Made by a program: the position numbers and the translations under genes. From positions 1-12,722 of the forward strand of contig WTXD01000311.1 in assembly GCA_022496205.1 (NCBI GenBank): DNA of 12,722 nucleotides. The letters are read 5' to 3'. Position 1 is the first letter of the stretch. Every line of letters begins with the position of its first letter. Source of the DNA: Gloeopeniophorella convolvens. Lineage: Eukaryota > Basidiomycota > Agaricomycetes > Russulales. Below the pieces are notes generated by a model. It worked only from the letters and a program-made list of their open reading frames with translations. It made no database searches and was not told the origin of the DNA. Positions 1 through 7,110 of the stretch are shown one piece after another.

Positions 1-400
1 TTTCGCGTCTCATTTGCTGCGGAACTAATGGGGATCAAGCCTGACCACGATGGGCCTGCGTTGAAGTCGACTTCAGGAATGGTAGTGCCATCGACATAAA
101 ACTCTAAAGACGTATAAGGTAATGACCCGGGGATATTGCATCGGAATACGCACGGGAGGCCTTCGGGTTCGTGAAGGTGATATTTTTCACACGAGGCGGC
201 GCGACCTTATCCTCGTCGCGACGCGCATTACCAGCGTCTGGACCGCGGGCAGCGAGCTCCCAGCGTTTCAACGCTTCGCGGCGTTTGGCGTTGATGACTG
301 TTGGGCTTACTGAGCTCAGAGAACGTGCAGCTACAGGCTCGGCGAAGAGTGCTCCGCAGAGCAAGCCTGCTAGAGCGAGTGCACGACTGAGACGAGCCAT
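1..400 (-). CDS. Serine carboxypeptidase, peptidase family S10 (5' end only)
   Basis: Secreted exopeptidase of the alpha/beta-hydrolase fold, expected to remove C-terminal residues from peptides in the secretory pathway or outside the cell. Only the N-terminus is in the window. Exon 1 runs 400 to 154 and exon 2 from 103 off the left edge. The 50 nt intron (104-153) has donor GTGCGT and acceptor TTTAG. The chosen ATG at 400 gives a basic start (MARLSR), a hydrophobic stretch and an Ala-rich cleavage region ending near PVAA, a clear signal peptide. An earlier in-frame ATG at 418 would add six residues ahead of it. After a charged pro-like segment come VKNITFTNPKAS and, across the intron, FYVDGTTIPEVDF and GPSW, which I recognise from basidiomycete S10 enzymes just before their first conserved block. 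The catalytic Ser-Asp-His lie outside the window. No frame break is seen. Family assignment rests on remembered sequence, not a search. Confidence 0.85.
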
Positions 401-450
401 TGCTTGGTAGACTAGCACTGGTAACCCTACTCGCTCGGGACTGAGGGAAG

Positions 451-458
451 GTTATAAA
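451..458 (-). promoter_or_regulatory. Possible TATA box of the carboxypeptidase gene
   Basis: The minus strand reads TTTATAAC about 51-58 bases upstream of the chosen ATG at 400. Position and sequence suit a core promoter, but no start-site data support it. Confidence 0.4.
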
Positions 459-1073
459 GGAGGGAGCATATTGGTTGGATGGAGTATTCGAAGGGGCTAC
501 CGTGCTACATGGGGTTATGTACGCCGAGATGCACGTTAATGGATGCAAAAAAAAAAGACCCTGCTCGCTAATTTATATGGGTTGTGCGCGTGCTTCGGGC
601 CAGAACACAGTCGGTTATCCGCTTGAAGGGGGAGCAGCCCGAGGCATTGAAGCTGAAGCCCGGGTGAGGCATCGCATCGCGCTCCTTGCCATGTGGTAGG
701 TGCTCCACAGGTACATCTCGGATACTCCGAGTAGGGATTCATTGTGATGGCAGGGACTTCGCCACAAGCGTGGTCGCGTATCGATATCGCTCTCCTCGAA
801 TGAGTGCTGATACTATGTAATGAAGGTTCGTAGCCATCTCCGCTCGAGTCCGGCGGCGAATGCGTGGCGAACGGACCGGAGCATCACGAAACCGCGGTAC
901 CAGTCGCCAGGGACAAGGTCTTTCGAACTTCTACAATTATATCGAAAGTCATGTACGTTAGCTACTTCGCGACCTGTACGTATCTTCAGAATCACTCGGG
1001 AATGTGCAAAGCGTCAGACTCGAGACGTGGCTAGAGTCCGTGCATGTGTCGGAAATCAAAGTACTTACTCTTG
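459..1073. other. Intergenic region, no gene seen
   Basis: This 615 bp stretch lies between the promoter side of the carboxypeptidase gene and the 3' end of the SNO gene. It has a nine-base A run near 546 and short open frames on both strands (60-106 codons) that show no recognisable domain and have poor start contexts. It probably holds the upstream control region of the carboxypeptidase gene and the 3' untranslated region of the SNO gene. Confidence 0.5.
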
Positions 1074-1974
1074 CTAACGAGATGCGAGAGAGGGCAGAAC
1101 ACATTCTTGGACGAAATATTCGTGAAATCGATTATCGCTCGTGAGCTCCGGGTGGAACGTCGTCAATAGATGGGGGCCCTGACGAAGTGCAACCACGCAC
1201 GGTCACGTCCGTCTTCGGCGCTGCTCGGTGAAGGACGTGTCTGGGATGCGTGAGATCACCTGGATAGGCGGCTCGCCTGCTGAGGCCATGAGCTCCATCA
1301 CAACCTGGAATTGCACTGATGAATCAAGCAAAGGCACAGTACACATGCAAGAACGCACTGGGGCCCGGATGAAATCCCAGTGAAGGGCCTACCGGCATCC
1401 CGGAGGCCGGTTACTTCCACGGTGCCTCGAAGGATCAATCTGTCGACGACGCGGTGTGAGCGAGAATATACAAAGAATAAAAGGCAAGGTTGCACCTGTG
1501 AACCCCATCCATTCTGGCTATTTTAATTGAGACACCCGCCAAAAGCTCTTGGCCACCCTTCTTCGGATTGGAGACGGTCTGCGAGAGGAGTATGGCACCT
1601 GCACAGGTTCCCCACACCGGTTTGGTCCGTGTGAACTCCCTCAACGGTTCCAATAATCCAGATAGCCTTGCAAGCAAGGCGATAGTTGTCGACTCTGGCG
1701 ACCAGTTAGAACACATGCAGAACGAGGCGATAGTGACGTACCTCCTCCGGGTATAATCAGCGCATCGCACTTCTGGAGCTCCTCGAGGGTGCGCACCTGA
1801 ACCACCTCTAATCTCCTCTTCGCCAAAACCTTCTGTAGCGTTGCCTGATGCTCTGCGAATGCACCCTGTAGTGCTGTAATTCGAGTCACCACGTAGATTG
1901 GGGCCACCGTGACTATAGTACGGCTTACCGAGGATGCCAATAATTACATTATGGGCCGACTGGGTACCCTGCAT
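1074..1974 (-). CDS. SNO1: Pyridoxal 5'-phosphate synthase glutaminase subunit (SNO/PdxT), frame-disrupted
   Basis: Class I glutamine amidotransferase that releases ammonia from glutamine for the PdxS/SNZ synthase in vitamin B6 synthesis; cytosolic. Five exons: 1974-1929, 1873-1742, 1694-1496, 1439-1359, 1304-1074. Introns are 47-56 nt with GT-AG ends. Visible landmarks in order: [13 protein letters not shown] across intron 1, IIPGG/ESTT across intron 2, the nucleophile Cys in [11 protein letters not shown], a GWGSQ-like segment, FHPEL carrying the catalytic His and Glu, and a C-terminus ending LPSLASR then TAG at 1074. Estimated length is about 230 residues, close to yeast Sno1. The frame is broken by apparent one-base losses near 1512, 1436, 1420 and 1372. 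An in-frame TGA lies at 1203-1205, in a stretch that fits better in another frame. Homology continues on both sides of each break, so sequencing indels or a young pseudogene are both possible. Confidence 0.88.
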
Positions 1975-2133
1975 CTAGGATGTCTGCTCCGTGTCGGGTG
2001 TTGGACGTTCTGAGCAAAAGCTGTCGGAAAGGCATCGGACAACAGAAAACATCATCGCCTGATCCGCGATGAACGACAAGTTATCTAATCGGCAATCGAG
2101 CGTGATGTTGTCTGTCACGGCGGGTTACATGTT

Positions 2134-2161
2134 ACGCGTTACGCGTTACGAGATTCACGTG
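2134..2161. promoter_or_regulatory. Tandem ACGCGT boxes and a CACGTG box upstream of SNO
   Basis: ACGCGT occurs at 2134-2139 and 2141-2146 inside a TTACGCG repeat, followed by CACGTG at 2156-2161. ACGCGT is the MluI cell-cycle box bound by MBF-type factors in yeasts and CACGTG is an E-box. They lie 160-190 bp upstream of the SNO start codon. Role is inference from motif identity alone; a GC-rich low-complexity stretch could give the same words. Confidence 0.3.
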
Positions 2162-2653
2162 ATGCGCGCTACGCGCGACACGAGCTGGCTCCTTCAATTG
2201 ATCATTGAACGAGTCCGATTTCGCTTGGGACGCGACCGAGGGCCGCTCCGAGTCCTCGTCACTGCTTACCTTTGCAGCCATCCACGAGGCTTGTTATAAA
2301 ATCACTCTACCGACCTTGCTACCTCTGTCAGTATAACGGGCGGGCCCAGGCTCGTCAGTGACGATGGTCTTCACTAAAACCTACCATACACCCTTTATCA
2401 GGCTGCAGTGTGCTGCTTCACGGGCCCTGCGAAGGGCATTCTCGCAAAGTATGGCTGGCTCAGTCAATATCACTTCTTACTTCTGATGGCTGCAGCTGAT
2501 ACATTGATAGGGATGCTTAGTGTGCCCAGTCCCGTCACCCTGACCTCTCGCGATCAGGGACCCTCACCGGATGACGATCTCATCCAGTCTCCATAACAGA
2601 CGGTGAAGACGGCGAAGCCGTCCGCGGGCGTAGTTCCGGGGGAAGATGAGGCG

Positions 2654-2768
2654 CTTGGCCCGTTACATTCGTGCAATCACTACGCTATGATCCCGTGACT
2701 TCCGCTTCGCTCGCTACCCGCCGCTGTTCCGCTATCTTATCTCGCGCACCCCATTCTAACGGGCCAAG
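2654..2768. repeat. Inverted repeat, 12 bp arms, about 115 bp apart end to end
   Basis: CTTGGCCCGTTA at 2654-2665 is repeated as its exact reverse complement at 2757-2768. The interior is not open for a protein and includes a GCTTCGCTCGCTACC-type motif. A small non-autonomous DNA transposon is possible; no target-site duplication is evident. Just upstream (about 2610) lies a separate hairpin, GACGGC-GAA-GCCGTC. Confidence 0.4.
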
Positions 2769-3617
2769 TGAAGACAGCCTTTTACATGGACAATGTTATT
2801 GAGCGGCCATGATTCCGTTCAGAGGAGCGGCGCCATGGACCCCGAGACTCGGGATGTCTCGGACGCCTGTGCAAACTAGACAGGGAGCTGCATCGTCAGC
2901 GCAGGTTACAGCAGAATTCGAACTGATCTTCCGTTTGTACACAGCGCAACGCTGGGGCCGCGCCACAGAAAAAGGATACCACACACTAACCAAACGGGGT
3001 CCGCGACAGTGGTTGGTTAGAGTGCGTCGCGTGCAGAGCCCTGGGGCATGTGGTGCCTGTGCTTGTTCTGTGCTCCGAACGCGCCGGACGCTGCCGGACG
3101 ATCGATACGGAAACTGCTGTAAGTTGTTTACAGTCACTTGAGGTATTATCATGCATCAAGGGTCCTCCTCCGACTCCCGAAGAGCATCGCTTTGACTCCA
3201 TCTGTCTACTGGCTCTTTCAAGTTTCCGTCTGCCTCTGATACCTATTGGCCGTGTTCCTCAGGACTCTGAGGGAGGAGATTTTTTGGGTCCAGTGTTCTA
3301 CCATACGATGGAACAGCATAGGCGTTGACAGGAAGTGAAGCATCAACTTATGCATTTCCCCGTCGTCTTTAATGCAACGCATCAAGTAACCAGACATGTC
3401 ATCTTGGCATTCCCTTCCTCCGGAGATGTGACCATGAGGTTAGCTAGGCTGTTGGCTTGCCTTTTACATAGTTTATCTCCGAGAGGACCACCGACAGACT
3501 TGGAGGAGGTTAGATAGGGTTAGGCTCGGGTCGACTCATCGATATGGTACCTGAGAGCGCAGAGATCGTGCCAGTCAACCGATGTGGGCTCCGTCTTGTT
3601 GAGTCCTCGTGTGTACG

Positions 3618-3681
3618 TCCCGAGCAGTATAATGGTATGTGTGAACATGTGGGCCTGAGTTCGATTCCCATGGTATCTTTT
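3618..3681 (+). other. tRNA-like sequence with pol III A and B boxes and T4 stop
   Basis: TCCCGAG is followed by AGTATAATGGTA (3626-3637), which closely resembles the D-arm/A box of fungal tRNA-Asp. GAGTTCGATTCCCA (3657-3670) fits a B box, and a TTTT run follows at 3678-3681. The gap between the boxes is about nine bases shorter than in a normal tRNA. The 3' acceptor strand does not pair with TCCCGAG, and no anticodon arm folds. It is therefore not a working tRNA; it could be a tRNA pseudogene or the head of a SINE. Confidence 0.3.
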
Positions 3682-3888
3682 GTCTTTCAGCACTTTGTTT
3701 CTAAGTACTAGCCACCAGAGTAGACCATTACTCCGGGCACGAGCCGGAAAGCTGTTTTTGGTTGCGTGTAATTATTTTTAAACAACTCTGGTCAAGTACA
3801 ATGGCAGTTAATGCATGATTAAAGCCGCCAACAATTGCTATGTGCTGAACTATTGATTTATGCAATGATGTGATGCGTGCGTAACCAC

Positions 3889-3914
3889 CGCGTCCCGGGA
3901 CCTCCCGGGACGCG
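3889..3914. repeat. Perfect hairpin, 12 bp arms, 2 nt loop
   Basis: CGCGTCCCGGGA (3889-3900) and its exact complement TCCCGGGACGCG (3903-3914) flank a CC loop. There is no gene on either side to which it would serve as a terminator. It follows an AT-rich stretch and may be the palindromic end or centre of a transposon remnant. Confidence 0.6.
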
Positions 3915-3988
3915 CCTGGAGGAACGAGCTCAGATTCAAAAGCAGATCATCCGATCACTGTCCCCGTCCATTGATCCCATCGCACAGA

Positions 3989-4005
3989 TACCCCCGTAGG
4001 GGGTA
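3989..4005. repeat. Short hairpin TACCCCC-GTA-GGGGGTA
   Basis: Seven-base arms pair perfectly around a three-base loop. It lies 75 bp from the larger perfect hairpin at 3889-3914. No function can be assigned. Confidence 0.5.
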
Positions 4006-4961
4006 AAAGCCATGGTGATTCCGCTCTGTGAAGGTCTGGGAACGAGACTAGTTCAGGTGGGGCTCTGGGGCCATTGGCACCAAACATGTGCAGAGCAGAT
4101 TTCTCTTACAGTAACGCCCTTGAATCACCGAACGACCCAACGGTTTGATATGTTGGTCCAGACTACTTATCCATTATCTCACCCTGCGACCCCTGCGATG
4201 GCTGAGGGCGCTGATTGCGCTAAGATCGCGCGCCCGCTTACGTGCGCGGCAGTGAGGCCTTGAGGCATGGTGAATTGACATGCCACGTAATGCCGATCGG
4301 CCCGCGATGTTGGGTTGAGGCAGATATTCTACAGTACTATGCCTTGGACACCACCAGGAAGTGGTTATTTTGCAAAGATAGACTCCGCACGCAGCAACGG
4401 CTGCATAGAATTCGCCGATATTTTTATCCAATGAGTTCATATATCCGTTCTACATGCTTGCGAAGTTTGAAGCCGATTGAGCTGCTGGATGATGCTAGAG
4501 AAATCGGTACTTCTGGGTGTCATTTCCTCTAAGAACGAGGGAAAAAATAGCTTATACACCATGAAACTTGGCATTCACAGCACACTTATACATATCTACT
4601 GCATTCCCAAGTTTTGTATCATTCACATGGGTAGAACACCATCTGCGAGAGCTTTCCCTCCGGAGGGGCTCTAAGCGTGACAGAGGAGATTAAAGCTCCG
4701 CTGCCGGAGCGCGTGAACAACGCGTTGCGCGAGTGTGCATCAGTGGGTTCTGGTCCATGATAAGATTGAATCTATGATCCCGGCAAGCGTGACAATCCGT
4801 GACAAGCGCGCACTCCTTGCGGGCACTTTTCTCTCGACTTCGCTTTGCTCTGGCACGCTCAGATCTCAACGAATAATCTAAAACTTGATAGGTACATAGA
4901 AAACATATCAAGGAATAGATATGCGAAGTTTCAAGAGATTTGGTTAAGGAAACCCCAAGAT

Positions 4962-4997
4962 TACCAGGAAGTGAACATTTGTGTCCACTTCCCGGTA
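4962..4997. repeat. Hairpin with 12 bp arms (one mismatch)
   Basis: TACCAGGAAGTG (4962-4973) pairs with CACTTCCCGGTA (4986-4997) except at one position, leaving a 12 nt loop. It lies about 50 bp outside the left end of the MITE-like element and is not part of its terminal repeats. Confidence 0.5.
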
Positions 4998-5045
4998 GGC
5001 ATAGTAGTATTGCTTGGCGGGCCACCACTGCCTTGAACTTGAAGC

Positions 5046-5264
5046 TACAGCTAAAACCCGAAACCTTGGGCCCTTCCGGTTGTCCCCAGATACACGCGAG
5101 TCTGACATACCTGAGCGGAGCAAGAGGTTAAGTCCTTGACGCTGGGGTTATCATTTTGTGTTGGCAGGCGGATTTCTCGGCATCAGCAACCGAACACTTG
5201 ATTGAGACCCCGGCCTGTATTCCCGAGAAGTGGAAAAGGGCCTAAGGTTTCGGTTTTAGCTGTA
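5046..5264. mobile_element. MITE-like element with 28-30 bp terminal inverted repeats and TA ends
   Basis: The left end (5046-5075) begins TACAGCTAAAACCCGAAACC and the right end (5236-5264) is its reverse complement with one base gap and one mismatch. Both outermost dinucleotides are TA. If these are the duplicated target, the element proper is 5048-5262 (about 215 bp) with termini starting CAG. That arrangement fits non-autonomous elements moved by Tc1/mariner-type transposases. The interior has no open frame of interest and no transposase. The near-identity of the arms suggests fairly recent movement. Confidence 0.75.
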
Positions 5265-6157
5265 ACTCACCTCAGTGGACCCTGCGCTCGCATTTGAAGC
5301 GACCTTTTCTGGATAACCGATCGTCTAAGCAATCATGTCGAGTGTCACGATCTCAGCCCGCGGCTTCCGGGCCGGGCGGACCGACCCCGACGACCCTTTT
5401 GACGTCTGCAGATATCCGTGCCAACCTTGTGCGGTACGACCAGCAGCAGGAGGGACTGACGAGCATAGATGACCGGCTTCGACACCTCGCCCTTGGGCCG
5501 AGTTCTCCGCAGTCACGTGACCGAGCACGTGATGAGACTCGTGACCGGGCCTAGGCCATGACGCTGACGAAACACGGATGACTCACTGCTGACTGATGGT
5601 GACATCAGCTGAGTGAGCGTTCAGTCAGCATGTCTAATTATAGCATGCTCCACTTGTACTCCGCGCTTCCTGACCCACATGAACCCGAACCAGTTGCTTA
5701 GTCAGTAGGTACCTTGTAGTATATAAGGACCTGCCAGTAGCGTCTTAGCTCCTTAGCTTTGACCTCCTGTAATATACTGGAGTTTCAGTGGCATCCTCTA
5801 GTGTGCTTGATCGCCACCCGACTTGCCCCATCGCTCTTCATCCTCTACTGCGACCGCGAGGCTTAGGTCTTGCAAGTCCTTCGGCAGAACCCCTGCACAG
5901 CACGTGACATCGAGGAGAGTAAACTTGGGCGTGTCAGTGTCAGGGTGTAGGTGTAGGCCGGGTCAGTACTCTGGTCTCATACTTTGTTTGGCCAGCTAAC
6001 GGAACCTCTAGGTACCGGCTCTAGCGGGTTGTAGCAGCTCCCCTGGTTGACTCCGTGACTCTATCAACTTCGGCGCTGATTGCTTCGTGCTTGCTTGCTA
6101 TGTATCGTAACAAATCGCGGCGCCGATTTTTCAGGGCACCTATGGACTATGTCGACC

Positions 6158-6161
<4 letters not shown>
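5265..6161. other. Gene-poor stretch with an orphan TATA box
   Basis: An 86-codon open frame at 5294-5554, low in complexity toward its end (repeated Arg-Asp), has no recognisable domain. An imperfect hairpin spans 5582-5617 (CTCACT..CTGATG with CATCAG..AGTGAG). A perfect TATATAAGG at 5720-5728 has no convincing gene in the next 1.3 kb. A solo LTR or dead retroelement promoter is possible, but no LTR boundaries could be defined. Confidence 0.35.

Positions 6162-6198
<37 letters not shown>
6162..6198. repeat. Run of 37 T
   Basis: An uninterrupted T tract; on the minus strand it is a 37-base A run. It may be a mononucleotide microsatellite or the tail of a retroposed RNA inserted in minus orientation, whose body would lie at 6199 and above. 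No target-site duplication was found and the flank has no recognisable coding remnant. The exact length is uncertain because such runs are hard to sequence. Confidence 0.8.
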
Positions 6199-6199
<1 letters not shown>

Positions 6200-6495
6200 A
6201 ATCACGGTCATCGACTAGCCTTTGCGCAAATACCTTGAATTACCGCGTGCTCTATACTGTACACTGCTGTACATCAGGGGAGACCCAAGTTTATACCGAG
6301 AAGAATTACACTCCGGTTCCCACTGGCATATGGGGGCTGAAACGATCTAGCTGACTTCCCGCACAATAATCTTGGAGTCGCCGTCTTCGGTGCTGATGCT
6401 GTTCTGCCCTTGTTACCCTTGACTACAGCGGATCGCATAATCTTAGGCCCTTTCTCAACCGATTACTAGTCTCGTTCCCGCCGCTGTGGAGGAGG

Positions 6496-6616
6496 TGTGC
6501 AAGGGGGGAGGGGGGCAGCTGAACCAGCGGGGGAAGCCGGAAAATAATCGAATCTCATTGGCTACGGGAATAAAGTTTTGATGCCGAAGATGCCGCCCCC
6601 CTCCACCCCTTGCACA
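6496..6616. repeat. G-rich inverted repeat, about 24 bp arms, about 120 bp overall
   Basis: TGTGCAAGGGG-GGAGGGGGGC at 6496-6517 recurs as its reverse complement at about 6594-6616 with one gap. The arms are strongly strand-asymmetric: G runs on the left, C runs on the right. The interior is about 70 bp and non-coding. It may be a very short MITE or a hairpin remnant; flanking duplications are not evident. The left arm could also form a quadruplex. Confidence 0.55.
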
Positions 6617-6888
6617 ACACGTGCCTGACTGGGCGCTACAACGGCTGGATCCGAGACTAACCGATTACACACATAGGCGTTTGATCCCGCTGAGCCCAAG
6701 ATGGAAGGTCCGCCTGTAAGCGCACTCATTTTGATTAGTCATGCTTGGCTGATGGGCACGCGGGCAAATGCGATTGGACGGTTCCTGCTGCTTGGTGATA
6801 GTTCCGATCCCCGCTAGACTCCGGCTGTGTTTGTAAAAAGTCAAAAAGGGGCCTATCGTCTTGCAATCCGCTGTAACTTAACTCGCGA

Positions 6889-6907
6889 CATGCGCGCAGC
6901 GCGCATG
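6889..6907. promoter_or_regulatory. Palindrome with two mirrored metal-response elements upstream of laccase
   Basis: Nine-base arms CATGCGCGC and GCGCGCATG flank a single A. Each arm holds TGCGCGC, once on each strand, which fits the metal-response element TGCRCNC often reported in fungal laccase promoters. It lies about 205-220 bp upstream of the laccase ATG. Copper or metal control is inference. Confidence 0.4.
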
Positions 6908-7040
6908 ATGGCTAGATCCTCGATGCGAGACCAGGTCAGGGCCGTCTGGACGCCTCCCGGTTGTACCGTGTGGGTCCTTCCTCGGTTCCGACAGATTCGA
7001 CTGTCTGAAGCGCTTTACTCCTCCGAGGCATATTACTTCA

Positions 7041-7110
7041 GTACATAAGGAGTAGCCTGTCTGATGCCTTGAGCTCTCATCTCTCTATTTCCCTCTCTGG
7101 CAGTTTTACT
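7041..7110 (+). promoter_or_regulatory. Likely laccase core promoter and 5' leader
   Basis: A weak TATA-like ACATAAGG (about 7043-7050) is followed by a pyrimidine-rich tract (about 7077-7107, CTCTCT repeats) leading to the ATG at 7111. CT-rich tracts near the start site are common in fungal promoters. No transcript data. Confidence 0.35.

Larger units (their letters stand above)
2162..4950. other. Long gene-poor stretch
   Basis: No reading frame here has a recognisable domain, a convincing exon chain, or codon use like the neighbouring genes. Open frames reach about 118 codons, but overlapping frames on both strands are equally long (for example 2796-3152 minus and 2809-3141 plus), as expected by chance. 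The stretch holds several inverted repeats and hairpins listed separately and a tRNA-like motif. Part (about 3700-3860) is AT-rich. The likely content is decayed transposable-element sequence, but I could not identify a family. Confidence 0.5.

Noticed and set aside
813..995. Minus-strand peptide with DLVPGD, a P-type ATPase-like word
   Set aside because: The single short match is not followed by the phosphorylation motif or any other ATPase block.
2100..2780. Helitron end suspected from GCG/TACGCG-rich repeats and the hairpin near 2610
   Set aside because: No CTRR terminus follows the hairpin, no TC start could be placed, and no Rep/helicase remnant is seen.
2796..3152. Overlapping open frames on both strands (118 and 110 codons)
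   Set aside because: Both strands are open over the same stretch, neither shows a domain or exon chain, and composition explains them.
4174..4674. Open frames of 65-96 codons on both strands
   Set aside because: No domain, conflicting strands, and no splice pattern leading to neighbouring exons.
5294..5554. 86-codon open frame just right of the MITE-like element
   Set aside because: No recognisable domain, low-complexity Arg-Asp tail, and no flanking exons.
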